From Nocardioidaceae bacterium (GTDB taxonomy: Bacteria > Actinomycetota > Actinomycetes > Propionibacteriales > Nocardioidaceae): a stretch of DNA of 64,000 nt. Of this stretch, positions 10,440 to 18,652 are shown piece after piece (within the stretch, counting starts at the first letter, position 1; the number at the start of each line of letters is the position of its first letter). The notes under the pieces are model-generated. The model saw nothing but the letters and a program-made list of their open reading frames with translations. It was not told where the DNA came from and searched no databases. The stretch spans positions 186,001-250,000 of the forward strand of contig JAGIBL010000004.1 in assembly GCA_017744365.1 (NCBI GenBank), given 5' to 3'. Both the position numbers and the translations under genes were made by a program.

Positions 10440-12054
10440 AAACGCTGAACGCCGCCACCGCCGTGTTGAGATCGGTGGCGATGCGCGCGAGCTCCTCGGC
10501 GGCCTGAGCGGTGTGCGTGGCGCCCGAGGTCGTCTCCGCGGCCGCGCCGGCGATCCCGGCGACGTTGGCGGCGATCTCGGAGGAGCCGCTGGAGACCTCG
10601 TGGACGTTGCGGACCGTCTCGTTGGTGGTGGCGGTCTGCTCCTCGACGGCCGCGGCGATGGTCACCTGGATCTCGTTGATCTGCCGGATCCAGGTGGTGA
10701 TCTCGCCGATGGCGTCCGCGGAGGCCTGCGCGTCGGCCTGGGTGCTCTCGACCCGGGTGGCGATGTCCTCCGAGGCGCGGGACGCGGCCTGGGCGAGGTC
10801 CTTGACCTCGTTGGCGACGACGGCGAATCCCTTGCCGGCCGCGCCGGCGCGGGCGGCCTCGATGGTCGCGTTCAGCGCCAGCAGGTTGGTCTGCTCGGCG
10901 ATCGAGGTGATCATCCGGACGACGGAACCGATCTCCTCCGACGACTCACCCAGCCGGACCACGGTGGCACCGGCCGCGTCCGCGGCGGCGACCGCCTTGC
11001 CCGCGACGGTCGCGGCCTGGCTGGCACTGCTGGCGATCTCGCGGATCGACGCGCTCATCTCCTCGCCGCCGGCAGCGACCGCAGCGATGTTGCGGCTGAT
11101 CTGCTCCGCGGCGGCGGAGACGACCTGGGTCTGCGTCGAGGACTCCTCGGCCGACGAGCTCACCTGGCCCGACACCGCGGACAGCTCCTGGGAGGAGGCC
11201 GCGAGCTGGTGCGCGTGCGCGGTGATGCCGGCGATCACCGCGCCGACCTTGTCCATCGACTCGTTCAGGGCGCTGCCCATCCGGCCCATCTCGCTGGTGT
11301 CCGAGACGGTGACCCGCTCGGTGAGCCGTCCGGCCGCGAGCTGGCCCAGGACGCGGACGGTCTCCGCGAGCGGCCGGGTCAGGGCGCGGGTCAGCAGCCA
11401 GGCCAGGGCGACCGCGGCGGCCAGGGCCAGCAGCGCGAACACGACGATCAGGGTCCGCGACGTGGACGCGGCGCTCGTCGCGGCCGCCGCGGTGGCGACG
11501 CGCTCGGCCGTCACCTCGTCGGCCAGCCGGGCGGCATCGTCGGCAATGGTCTGGAAGACCCGCACCTCGTCGACGGCGACCAGCTGGTTCGCCCTGACGA
11601 TCCCCGCGCGGGTGCGGTCGCGGTAGCCGGCGATGACCGCACCGTCCAGCTCCATGAACCTGTCGAAGGACGTCTCGATCTCGCGGAGCAGGCGTACCTG
11701 TGACGCGGTCAGGTCGTGCCGGCGGACGACCGCGATCTGCCGGCGGAACGCAGCGGCGGAGTCGAGGAACGCCTTGCGGGATCCGGCATCGTCGCTGGTG
11801 GCGTCCTCGGCCCCGCGCAGCGCGTCGAAGCCGTACATGGTCTGCCAGCCGTTGAGGTCCGCGGACTGGAACTTCAGCTGCAGCACGTCGCCGACGACCT
11901 CGCCGGCCGCGCTCAGGCGCCTGGCGTCGCGCTGATGGCTCCCGGCCCCGACGAGCCCGACCGCGCCGACGGTCAGCAGCAGCAGGCAGACGAGGCCGAA
12001 CGAGGCGAGCAGCTTGCCGCGGACGGACAGGTTGCGCAGGACCGCGAGGGACAT
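10438..12054 (-). CDS. Methyl-accepting chemotaxis protein
   Basis: The protein has 538 residues. TM1 spans about 17-37. An extracellular helical sensor region of about 160 residues follows. TM2 (TLIVVFALLALAAAVALAWL) spans 201-220, HAMP about 220-273 and the signalling coiled coil about 290-538. The conserved hairpin tip EQTNLLALNATIEAARAG lies at about 387-404 and would contact CheA/CheW. The sensor resembles a four-helix-bundle type, ligand unknown. No che or flagellar genes are in the window, but the protein implies a motile organism. The final stop codon lies in the flanking repeat. Confidence 0.95.
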   Translation of the reverse strand: MSLAVLRNLSVRGKLLASFGLVCLLLLTVGAVGLVGAGSHQRDARRLSAAGEVVGDVLQLKFQSADLNGWQTMYGFDALRGAEDATSDDAGSRKAFLDSAAAFRRQIAVVRRHDLTASQVRLLREIETSFDRFMELDGAVIAGYRDRTRAGIVRANQLVAVDEVRVFQTIADDAARLADEVTAERVATAAAATSAASTSRTLIVVFALLALAAAVALAWLLTRALTRPLAETVRVLGQLAAGRLTERVTVSDTSEMGRMGSALNESMDKVGAVIAGITAHAHQLAASSQELSAVSGQVSSSAEESSTQTQVVSAAAEQISRNIAAVAAGGEEMSASIREIASSASQAATVAGKAVAAADAAGATVVRLGESSEEIGSVVRMITSIAEQTNLLALNATIEAARAGAAGKGFAVVANEVKDLAQAASRASEDIATRVESTQADAQASADAIGEITTWIRQINEIQVTIAAAVEEQTATTNETVRNVHEVSSGSSEIAANVAGIAGAAAETTSGATHTAQAAEELARIATDLNTAVAAFSV

Positions 12055-12153
12055 GGGGGAACCTCTTTCGAGACTGTGAGCACGACTCTGGTTCCCCCTC
12101 CATCGGCACGGCCGACGGTGCCTTAACCGGCTTCGTTCAGTCTCGATAAACGC

Positions 12154-12534
12154 TCAGTCTCGGTAGAGGCAGAACGGATGCCCGGCCGGGTCGAGCATCA
12201 CCCGGACGTCGTCCTGCGGCTGGTCGAACGCCAGGGTCGCGCCGAGGGCGAGCGCGTCCTCGACGGCCGCGTCCACGTCGGCGACCCCGATGTCCAGGTG
12301 CAGCTGCATCGTCTGCTGGTCCGGCTCGGAGGGCCAGGCCGGCGGCCGGTGGTGGACGTCGACCGCGAACGCCAGGTAGTGCGTCGTGCCCGGGATCACG
12401 ATGGTGACCCAGCCCTCGCGCTCGCTGTGGATCTCCCAGCCGAACAGGTCGCTGTAGAACCGGGCCAGACCCGCCGGGTCGCGCGCCGAGAGCGCCGTTC
12501 CGACCCAGCCGGTGAGCCCGCGGATTCCCGCCAT
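12154..12534 (-). CDS. VOC (glyoxalase/bleomycin-resistance) family protein
   Basis: The protein has 126 residues from the ATG at 12534 (MAGIRGLTGWVGTALSARDP). The betaalphabetabetabeta pattern of VOC proteins is visible: ARDPAGLARFYSDLFGWEI, LHLDIGVADVDAAVEDALALGA and VMLDPAGHPFCLYRD. Candidate metal ligands include the His of QLHLDI and the terminal acidic residues. The substrate is unknown. It is divergent from guaB3 with only 25 bp between starts. Confidence 0.82.
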   Translation of the reverse strand: MAGIRGLTGWVGTALSARDPAGLARFYSDLFGWEIHSEREGWVTIVIPGTTHYLAFAVDVHHRPPAWPSEPDQQTMQLHLDIGVADVDAAVEDALALGATLAFDQPQDDVRVMLDPAGHPFCLYRD

Positions 12535-12559
12535 GTCCCCACGATGACAGAATCCACCC

Positions 12560-13666
12560 GTGACTGAGATCGAGATCGGCCGAGCCAAGCGCGGCCGGCG
12601 GGCGTACTCCTTCGACGACATCGCGATCGTGCCGAGCCGGCGCACCCGCGACCCCGAGGAGGTCTCGACCGCCTGGCAGATCGACGCGTACCGGTTCGAG
12701 CTGCCGATCATGGCTGCCCCGATGGACTCGGTGATGTCCCCGGAGAGCGCCATCGCGTTCGGCCGGCTGGGCGGTCTCGGCGTGCTCAACCTCGAGGGGC
12801 TCTGGACCCGGTACGACGACCCGGAGCCGATCCTGGAGGAGATCGTCCGGCTCGACCCGGCGGCGTCGGTACGGCGGATGCAGGAGGTCTACGCCGAGCC
12901 GATCAAGGCCGAGCTCATCACCGAGCGCCTGCGGCAGATGCGTGACGCCGGCGTGACCGTGGCCGGCTCCCTCTCCCCGCAGCGGACCAAGGAGTTCGCC
13001 AAGACCGTGGTCGACGCGGGCGTGGACATGTTCGTCATCCGCGGCACCACGGTCAGCGCCGAGCACGTCTCCGGGCAGGCCGAGCCGCTGAACCTCAAGG
13101 AGTTCATCTACGAGCTCGACGTCCCGGTCATCGTCGGCGGCTGCGCCACCTACCAGGCCGCGCTGCACCTGATGCGCACCGGCGCGGCCGGCGTCCTGGT
13201 CGGCTTCGGCGGCGGCGCCGCGCACACCACCCGGACCGTGCTCGGCGTCGCGGTGCCGATGGCGAGCGCGGTCGCGGACGTGGCCGCCGCCCGGCGCGAC
13301 TACATGGACGAGTCCGGTGGCCGCTACGTGCACGTGATCGCGGACGGCTCCATCGGCAAGAGCGGCGACATCGCCAAGGCCATCGCCTGCGGCGCCGACG
13401 CGGTGATGGTCGGCTCGCCGCTCGCCCGGGCCACCGACGCCCCGGGCCAGGGCTTCCACTGGGGCGCCGAGGCGCACCACGCCGAGCTGCCCCGCGGGGA
13501 GCGCGTCGAGATCGGCGCGGTCGGCACCCTCGAGGAGATCCTCTTCGGCCCCTCCCGCGTCGCCGACGGGACCATGAACCTCGTCGGTGCCCTGCGCCGC
13601 GCGATGGCGACCACCGGCTACACCGAGGTCAAGGAGTTCCAGCGGATCGAGGTCGTCGTTCAGTAG
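12560..13666 (+). CDS. guaB3: GuaB3-family IMP dehydrogenase-related protein
   Basis: The protein has 368 residues, lacking the CBS insertion, which fits the actinobacterial/cyanobacterial GuaB3 family. The GTG start has no Shine-Dalgarno; a CAGAAT hexamer ends exactly 6 nt upstream, suggesting a leaderless transcript. The catalytic loop reads GFGGGAAHTTRTVLG where GuaB has [15 protein letters not shown], so the catalytic Cys is replaced by His. Cyanobacterial GuaB3 has been reported as a GMP reductase, but the Cys loss here makes either activity uncertain. The phosphate-binding GADAVMVGSPLA region is kept. Confidence 0.9.
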   Translation: MTEIEIGRAKRGRRAYSFDDIAIVPSRRTRDPEEVSTAWQIDAYRFELPIMAAPMDSVMSPESAIAFGRLGGLGVLNLEGLWTRYDDPEPILEEIVRLDPAASVRRMQEVYAEPIKAELITERLRQMRDAGVTVAGSLSPQRTKEFAKTVVDAGVDMFVIRGTTVSAEHVSGQAEPLNLKEFIYELDVPVIVGGCATYQAALHLMRTGAAGVLVGFGGGAAHTTRTVLGVAVPMASAVADVAAARRDYMDESGGRYVHVIADGSIGKSGDIAKAIACGADAVMVGSPLARATDAPGQGFHWGAEAHHAELPRGERVEIGAVGTLEEILFGPSRVADGTMNLVGALRRAMATTGYTEVKEFQRIEVVVQ

Positions 13667-13709
13667 TCACTTCGTCCCCGGCGAGTAGTCAGCTCGTCCG
13701 GGCGAGTGG

Positions 13710-14099
13710 TCAGCTCAGCGACGCGATCAAGTCCCGCACCCGCGACCTGATCTCATCCCGGATCGCCCGGACCGCCTCGATGCCCTGGCCGGCCGGGTCG
13801 TCGAGCTTCCAGTCCTCGTAGCGCTTGCCCGGGTAGAACGCGCACGCGTCGCCACAGCCCATCGTGACGACCACGTCGGCCGTCCGGACCGCGGAGTCGG
13901 TGAGCAGCTGGGGCTGCGAGCCGGCGATGTCGATGCCAGTCTCGGCCATCGCGGCGACGGCGACCGGGTTGACCGACGCGGCCGGCTCGGATCCGGCGGA
14001 GAGCACCTGGATCCGGTCGCCGGCCAGGTGCTGGAGGAACCCGGCGGCCATCTGCGAGCGGCCGGCGTTGTGCACGCAGACGAAGAGCACGGAGGTCAT
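13710..14099 (-). CDS. arsC: Arsenate reductase (low-MW phosphatase fold, thioredoxin-type)
   Basis: The protein has 129 residues. The P-loop CVHNAGRS holds Cys8, and a second cysteine pair, Cys82 and Cys86 (GCGDAC), gives the three-cysteine relay of thioredoxin-coupled ArsC. The Asp region DWKLDDP near 96-102 supplies the acid. It reduces arsenate to arsenite. Its ATG overlaps the stop of the upstream aquaporin gene (ATGA), so it is the last gene of the arsR-aqpS-arsC operon. Confidence 0.93.
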   Translation of the reverse strand: MTSVLFVCVHNAGRSQMAAGFLQHLAGDRIQVLSAGSEPAASVNPVAVAAMAETGIDIAGSQPQLLTDSAVRTADVVVTMGCGDACAFYPGKRYEDWKLDDPAGQGIEAVRAIRDEIRSRVRDLIASLS

Positions 14100-14755
14100 G
14101 CGGGTTCTCCTTCGAGGGTGGGGAAGAGCAGCCGGACCAGCACCAGCCCGAGCAGGCCGCCGAGGACCTGCACCAGCACGAACATCGGGACCGACGACGG
14201 CGAGATCCCGGCGAAGGTGTCGGAGAACATCCGGCCGGCCGTGACCGCCGGGTTGGCGAAGCTGGTCGAGGACGTGAACCAGTACGCCGCCGCGATGTAG
14301 CCGCCGACGCCGTACGCGATCGTCTCGGTGCGTCGGGTGCGCAGTCCGCCGAAGACCACCAGCACCAGCCCGAGGGTGGCGACGACCTCGGCCAGCCAGA
14401 GGTGCCCGGCCGAGCGGTCGTGACCCGACCAGCTGACGGCGTCGAGGTCGAACATCAGGTTCGCGACGACGGCGCCGAGGATCGCGCCGGCGACCTGGGC
14501 CAGCGCGAGCAGCGCGGCGGCGGACCAGGAGAGCAGTCCCAGTGCCGCCTCGACCACCGTCACCACCGGGTTGAACGAGGCCGAGACCGGCTGCAGCGTC
14601 AGGATCAGGGCCACCAGCACGGCACCGGTGGCGATGCTGTTCTCCAGCAGCCGCAGTCCCGGGTCCGTCGAGGGCCGCGAGGCGGCGATGCCCGAGCCGA
14701 TCACGGTCGCCACCAGGAACGCGGTCCCGGTCAGCTCGGCGAGAGCGCGCCTCAC
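14096..14755 (-). CDS. aqpS: MIP-family channel (AqpS-type aquaglyceroporin, arsenite exit)
   Basis: The protein has 219 residues from the GTG at 14755, which overlaps the arsR stop (GTGA). It has six hydrophobic segments and the two half-helix motifs of aquaporins: NPV in SASFNPVVTVVEA and NPA in SFANPAVTAGRMFSDTF. In Sinorhizobium an aquaglyceroporin, AqpS, sits between arsR and arsC and releases arsenite downhill. The same order here supports that role. No ArsB or Acr3 pump is present in the operon, so efflux would be passive. The symbol is by analogy. Confidence 0.85.
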   Translation of the reverse strand: MRRALAELTGTAFLVATVIGSGIAASRPSTDPGLRLLENSIATGAVLVALILTLQPVSASFNPVVTVVEAALGLLSWSAAALLALAQVAGAILGAVVANLMFDLDAVSWSGHDRSAGHLWLAEVVATLGLVLVVFGGLRTRRTETIAYGVGGYIAAAYWFTSSTSFANPAVTAGRMFSDTFAGISPSSVPMFVLVQVLGGLLGLVLVRLLFPTLEGEPA

Positions 14756-15105
14756 AGGCCGCCTCCGATGAGCGTCGCCAGGTCGGCCAGCGCGTCGCGC
14801 CGTACGCGGTAGAACACCCAGACGCCGCGCTTGCTGCGGTCCAGCAGGCCCACCTCGTGCAGCACCTTGAGGTGGTGGCTGATCGTCGGCTGGGAGAGGT
14901 CGAAGGCGTCGTTGAGGTCGCAGACGCAGGCCTCGCCGCCCTCGTGCCCCGCCACCAGCGAGAGCAGCCGCAGCCGTACGGGATCGGCGAGTGCCTTGAG
15001 CAGCGGCGCGATCCGGTCGGCGACCTCCTCGGTCAGCGGCGCGGAGACCAGCGGCGAGCAGCAGGCGACGGCCTCGACCGGGGTCAGCGTCAGGGACTTC
15101 GACAT
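14752..15105 (-). CDS. arsR: Arsenic-responsive ArsR repressor
   Basis: The protein has 117 residues. The metal-binding pair CVC (Cys60, Cys62) lies at the start of the DNA-recognition helix (ACVCDLNDAFDLSQPTISHHLKVL) as in classical ArsR, and there is an extra Cys15-Cys16 pair near the N-terminus. Arsenite binding would release the operator. It is first in the arsR-aqpS-arsC operon. A CAATAT hexamer ends 6 nt before the ATG, so the message is probably leaderless, and the hexamer is embedded in the palindrome TCAATATTGA. Confidence 0.93.
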   Translation of the reverse strand: MSKSLTLTPVEAVACCSPLVSAPLTEEVADRIAPLLKALADPVRLRLLSLVAGHEGGEACVCDLNDAFDLSQPTISHHLKVLHEVGLLDRSKRGVWVFYRVRRDALADLATLIGGGL

Positions 15106-15167
15106 GCATCAATATTGACAGACATCGATATCTGCGTCCATCGTGAGACATCGACCGTCATCGATGG
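15106..15167. promoter_or_regulatory. Divergent ars control region with ArsR-type dyads
   Basis: TCAATATTGA at 15109-15118 is a perfect palindrome covering the presumed arsR -10. CATCGA recurs at 15123-15128, 15149-15154 and 15159-15164, and CCATCG (15138-15143) faces CGATGG (15162-15167). The sites lie between arsR (leftward) and the mini-ORF at 15180 (rightward), so one ArsR-bound region could control both directions. The rightward promoter is not clearly visible. Confidence 0.6.
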
Positions 15168-15179
15168 AAGGAGATCGCG

Positions 15180-15203
15180 ATGTGCGACTGTGGCTGCTGC
15201 TGA
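15180..15203 (+). CDS. Seven-residue Cys-rich mini-ORF (MCDCGCC)
   Basis: ATG TGC GAC TGT GGC TGC TGC TGA encodes MCDCGCC, four cysteines in seven residues. A strong Shine-Dalgarno, GGAAGGAG (15166-15173), lies 6 nt upstream, better than at most genes in this window. It faces away from arsR across the shared control region and is followed by a small GC hairpin before glpD. It could be a translated metal-chelating peptide, or a leader peptide whose translation senses Cys-tRNA or thiol stress. No homologue is recognised. The tight ribosome-binding site and extreme composition argue against chance, but expression is unproven. Confidence 0.55.
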   Translation: MCDCGCC

Positions 15204-15222
15204 GCACCTGAGGTTCCGGTCC

Positions 15223-15243
15223 GGGGCCTGCCAGACTGGCCCC
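15223..15243 (+). terminator. Hairpin between the mini-ORF and glpD
   Basis: GGGGCC (15223-15228) pairs with GGCCCC (15238-15243) across a 9-nt loop, ending directly before the glpD ATG. It could terminate or attenuate transcripts from the ars control region. The loop also contains CAGACT, the presumed glpD -10, so the dyad may be partly coincidental. Confidence 0.4.
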
Positions 15244-16953
15244 ATGAGCCTGATCGCCGACCTCGGACCGGACTCACGCGCCACCGCGCTCGCCGCGATG
15301 GCCGGCACGGAGGTCGACGTCCTGGTGGTCGGTGGCGGCGTGGTCGGCGCCGGGGTCGCGCTGGACGCGATCACCCGCGGGCTCTCCACCGCGCTCGTCG
15401 AGCAGCGCGACTACGCCAGCGGCACCTCCAGCCGCAGCAGCAAGCTCGTCCACGGCGGCCTGCGCTACCTGGAGATGTTCGACTTCGGGCTCGTTCGCGA
15501 GGCGCTGCAGGAGCGCGGCCTGCTGCTCACCCGGATCGCGCCGCACCTGGTCCGGCCGGTGCCGTTCCTCTACCCGCTGCACAAGACCTGGGAGCGCCCG
15601 TACGTCGGCGCCGGACTGGCCCTGTACGACGGCATGGCCATGGTGGGCAAGTACGACATGGGCGTGCCCAAGCACAAGCACCTGTTCCGCCGCCAGGTCG
15701 CCCGGATGGCCCCCGACCTGCGCACCGACCACCTCACCGGCGCGATCCGGTACTACGACTGCCAGGTCGACGACGCCCGGCTGGTCATGAACATCGCCCG
15801 CACCGCCGCCGCGTACGGCGCCCACGTCGCCTCGCGGACCAAGGTCACCGGGTTCCTGCGCGAGGGCGAGCGGGTGGTCGGCGCCGCGCTGCGCGATCTC
15901 GAGAACGACGTGGATCTGGAGGTCCGCGCGAAGGTCGTGGTCAACGCGGCCGGTGTCTGGACCGACGAGATCCAGGACCTGGTCGGCGGCCGCGGCGCGC
16001 TGCGCGTCGAGGCCAGCAAGGGCATCCACCTGGTGGTGCCGCGCGACCGGATCCGCAGCGAGGCCGGGTTCATCACCAAGACCGAGAAGTCGGTGCTGTT
16101 CGTGATCCCGTGGGGCCGGCACTGGATCATCGGCACCACCGACACTCCCTGGAACCTGGACCTGGCGCACCCGGCGGCCAGCAAGGCCGACATCGACTAC
16201 GTGCTGGGGCACGTCAACACGCTGCTCAAGGACCCGCTGGACCACGAGGACGTCGAGGGTGTCTACGCCGGGCTGCGGCCGCTGCTGCGCGGCGAGGTCG
16301 AGGCCACCTCCAAGATCAGCCGGGAGCACACCGTGGTCGCGCCGGTCCCGGGCCTGGTGCTGATCGCGGGCGGCAAGCTCACGACGTACCGGGTGATGGC
16401 CAAGGACGCGATCGACGTGGCCGCGCGCTCGCTGGACGGGGGAGTCCGGGAGAGCATCACCGACCGGGTGCCGCTGCTCGGCGCGCACGGCTTCGAGACC
16501 CGGACCAACCAGCGCGCCACCCTCGCCCGGGCGAGCGGCCTGCACATCTCCCGGATCGACCACCTGCTCGGCCGGTACGGCGGCATGGTCGACGAGGTGC
16601 TCGCGCTGCTCACCGAGCGTCCCGAGCTGGCCGAGCCGCTCATTCACGCCGACGACTACCTGGTCGCCGAGGTCGTCTACGCGGCCACTCACGAGGGCGC
16701 CCGGCACCTCGACGACGTGCTCACCCGTCGTACGCGGATCTCCATCGAGACCTTCGACCGCGGCGTCCTGGCCGCCCCGCAGGTGGCCGACCTGATGGCC
16801 GGCGCACTCGGCTGGGACCAGGCCCGCGTCGAGGAGGAGGTGGACCACTACCTGCGCCGGGTCGAGGCCGAGCGCCAGTCCCAGCAGATGCTCACCGACC
16901 AGGAGGCCGACGAGGCGCGGGTGCAGGCGCCCGAGGGGCCCTGGGCGGTGTGA
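15244..16953 (+). CDS. glpD: Aerobic glycerol-3-phosphate dehydrogenase (FAD)
   Basis: The protein has 569 residues. The FAD dinucleotide-binding motif VDVLVVGGGVVGAGVALDA lies near residues 24-42, followed by GTSSRSSKLVHGGLRYLE, the GlpD signature. The C-terminal DAO_C domain (about 400-540) is complete. It oxidises glycerol-3-phosphate to dihydroxyacetone phosphate and feeds electrons to quinone at the membrane. CAGACT ends 6 nt before the ATG with no Shine-Dalgarno, suggesting a leaderless start. No glpK or glpF lies alongside; the neighbouring aquaporin belongs to the ars operon. Confidence 0.95.
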   Translation: MSLIADLGPDSRATALAAMAGTEVDVLVVGGGVVGAGVALDAITRGLSTALVEQRDYASGTSSRSSKLVHGGLRYLEMFDFGLVREALQERGLLLTRIAPHLVRPVPFLYPLHKTWERPYVGAGLALYDGMAMVGKYDMGVPKHKHLFRRQVARMAPDLRTDHLTGAIRYYDCQVDDARLVMNIARTAAAYGAHVASRTKVTGFLREGERVVGAALRDLENDVDLEVRAKVVVNAAGVWTDEIQDLVGGRGALRVEASKGIHLVVPRDRIRSEAGFITKTEKSVLFVIPWGRHWIIGTTDTPWNLDLAHPAASKADIDYVLGHVNTLLKDPLDHEDVEGVYAGLRPLLRGEVEATSKISREHTVVAPVPGLVLIAGGKLTTYRVMAKDAIDVAARSLDGGVRESITDRVPLLGAHGFETRTNQRATLARASGLHISRIDHLLGRYGGMVDEVLALLTERPELAEPLIHADDYLVAEVVYAATHEGARHLDDVLTRRTRISIETFDRGVLAAPQVADLMAGALGWDQARVEEEVDHYLRRVEAERQSQQMLTDQEADEARVQAPEGPWAV

Positions 16954-16970
16954 CCCGGTATGAATGACGC

Positions 16971-17390
16971 ATGACTTGCTCCATCGCGCACACCACCGTC
17001 GACGCCCGGCACGCCTACACGCTCTCGGAGTGGTGGAAGCAGCTCCTCGGCTACACCGACATCCCCGGCGACCCGAACCTGCCCGAGCACCCCGAGTGCA
17101 TGATCCAGAGCCCGGACGGCAGCCACCGGGTCCTGTTCATCACCGTGCCCGACGAGCGGGTCGTGAAGAACCGGCTGCACTTCGACCTGCGGCCCCACGA
17201 GCGGACTCGCGACGACGAGGTGGAGTGGGCGATCTCGATCGGTGCCACCCAGGTCGCCGACCACCGCGGCATCCACGGCCCCGGCTCGGGCTGGGTGATC
17301 CTCGCGGACCCGGAGGGCAACGAGTTCTGCATCCTGCGCAGCCAGGCCGAGCTGGACGCCGCCCAGGGGACCCAGCAGCAGGAGGGCTAG
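16971..17390 (+). CDS. VOC family protein
   Basis: The protein has 139 residues. It has a VOC pattern with YTLSEWWKQLLGYTDIPGDPN, a central HFDLRPHERTRDDEVEWAISIGA repeat and a closing GSGWVILADPEGNEFCILRS. The metal-site His of LHFDL and the Glu of GNEFC are in place. The substrate is unknown. A TATGAA hexamer ends 6 nt before the ATG, another leaderless-type start. Its last codons lie in a 15-bp tandem duplication that also reaches the corA stop. Confidence 0.82.
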   Translation: MTCSIAHTTVDARHAYTLSEWWKQLLGYTDIPGDPNLPEHPECMIQSPDGSHRVLFITVPDERVVKNRLHFDLRPHERTRDDEVEWAISIGATQVADHRGIHGPGSGWVILADPEGNEFCILRSQAELDAAQGTQQQEG

Positions 17391-17405
17391 CAGCAGGAGG
17401 GCTAG
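17376..17405. repeat. Perfect 15-bp tandem duplication at convergent stop codons
   Basis: CAGCAGGAGGGCTAG occurs twice head to tail (17376-17390, 17391-17405). The first unit holds the VOC stop codon and the second covers the corA stop on the other strand. The duplication separates two genes that would otherwise share the same bases. Confidence 0.95.
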
Positions 17406-18553
17406 ATCCAGCCGCGGCGCTTGAACACCAGGAACAGTCCGACGCTGACCACCGCCATCAGCAGCACCGCGAACGGATAGCCCAGCTGCCAGTGCAGCTC
17501 GGGCATGTGGTCGAAGTTCATCCCGTAGACCGTGCCGATCAGCGTCGGCGCGAACAGGATCGCCGCCCAGGCCGAGATCCGCTTGACCTCCTCGTTCTGG
17601 TCGAGGCTGGACTCGGTGAGTGCCTTCATCTCCTCGTTCTGCTGCTGCGCGACCAGCGTCGCGTTCACGGTGAGGATGTCGCGCAGCAGGTGCCGGAAGG
17701 CGTCGACCTGCTCGATGACCTGGGTGAGGTGGTCGTCGACGTCGCGCAGGTAGCGCTGCAGCTCCTCGTCGGTGCGGTACTTGGCGAACCCGGCGACGAG
17801 CTGGCGCACCACGACGGCCAGCGGCCGGGTGGCCCGCTCGAACTCGATCACCTCGCGGGTCAGCTCGTAGATGCGCCGTGACACCTGCGGGTCGCCGCGG
17901 AAGACCTCGGTCTCGATCTCGTCGATGTCGTTCTCCAGGCCCGCGACCACCGGCGCGTAGCCGTCGACGATGCGGTCCAGGATCGCGTAGAGGATCGCCT
18001 CCGGGCCGAGGCGGAGCAGGTCCGGGTTGCTCTCCAGCCGGCGGCGCACCGCGGACAGGTCCGGCGCCTCGCTGTGCCGCACGGTGATGACGAAGTCCGG
18101 GCCGACGAACAGGTGCACCTCGCCGAACTCCACCTCCTCGACGTCGTCGAGGTAGCGGGCCGCGCGCAGCACCACGAACAGGGTGTCGTCGTACCGCTCA
18201 AGCTTGGGCCGCTGGTGGGCGACGATCGCGTCCTCGACGGCCAGCTCGTGCAGGTCGAACTCGGAGGCCAGCGAGGCGAGCTCGTGCTGGTCGGGCCGGT
18301 ACAGCCCGATCCAGGCGATCGCGTCCTCGTGCTGGTGCAGCGCCTGGTAGGTGTCGGCCAGCGTGGTGGGCGACTCGATCCGGTCCCCGTCGAGGTAGAC
18401 GGCGCTGTCGACCAGGCTGAGCCCCGCGGAGCGCGCGGCGCTCGTGGGGTCGGAGGGGTCGGCCGGGGAGCTCGCGGGGAGCGGCGCGGCGGCGTGCAGC
18501 CGGCGGCCGCGGCTGGTGAGCGAGCGGAGCGGGTTGAACGAGCGGTCGGACAT
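17402..18553 (-). CDS. corA: CorA-family magnesium/cobalt transporter
   Basis: The protein has 383 residues. A long acidic/helical cytoplasmic domain is followed by two C-terminal membrane helices. The signature YGMNF (GMN at 344-346) sits at the end of TM1 and TM2 spans about 359-377, ending in a basic KRRGWI tail. This is the CorA pentameric Mg2+/Co2+ channel layout. The N-terminal ~45 residues are Pro/Ala/Ser-rich and probably disordered. A TATCCT -10-like element at 18579-18584 on the minus strand lies upstream of the start. Confidence 0.93.
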   Translation of the reverse strand: MSDRSFNPLRSLTSRGRRLHAAAPLPASSPADPSDPTSAARSAGLSLVDSAVYLDGDRIESPTTLADTYQALHQHEDAIAWIGLYRPDQHELASLASEFDLHELAVEDAIVAHQRPKLERYDDTLFVVLRAARYLDDVEEVEFGEVHLFVGPDFVITVRHSEAPDLSAVRRRLESNPDLLRLGPEAILYAILDRIVDGYAPVVAGLENDIDEIETEVFRGDPQVSRRIYELTREVIEFERATRPLAVVVRQLVAGFAKYRTDEELQRYLRDVDDHLTQVIEQVDAFRHLLRDILTVNATLVAQQQNEEMKALTESSLDQNEEVKRISAWAAILFAPTLIGTVYGMNFDHMPELHWQLGYPFAVLLMAVVSVGLFLVFKRRGWI

Positions 18554-18652
18554 GACGGAACCTCTCGGGTCGCGGACCAGGATAGGCCCGCCACGCGGCA
18601 GGTCGTCCGCCGTTCAGACGTTCTTCACCACGCGTTGCCTCCAGGGGGCACC

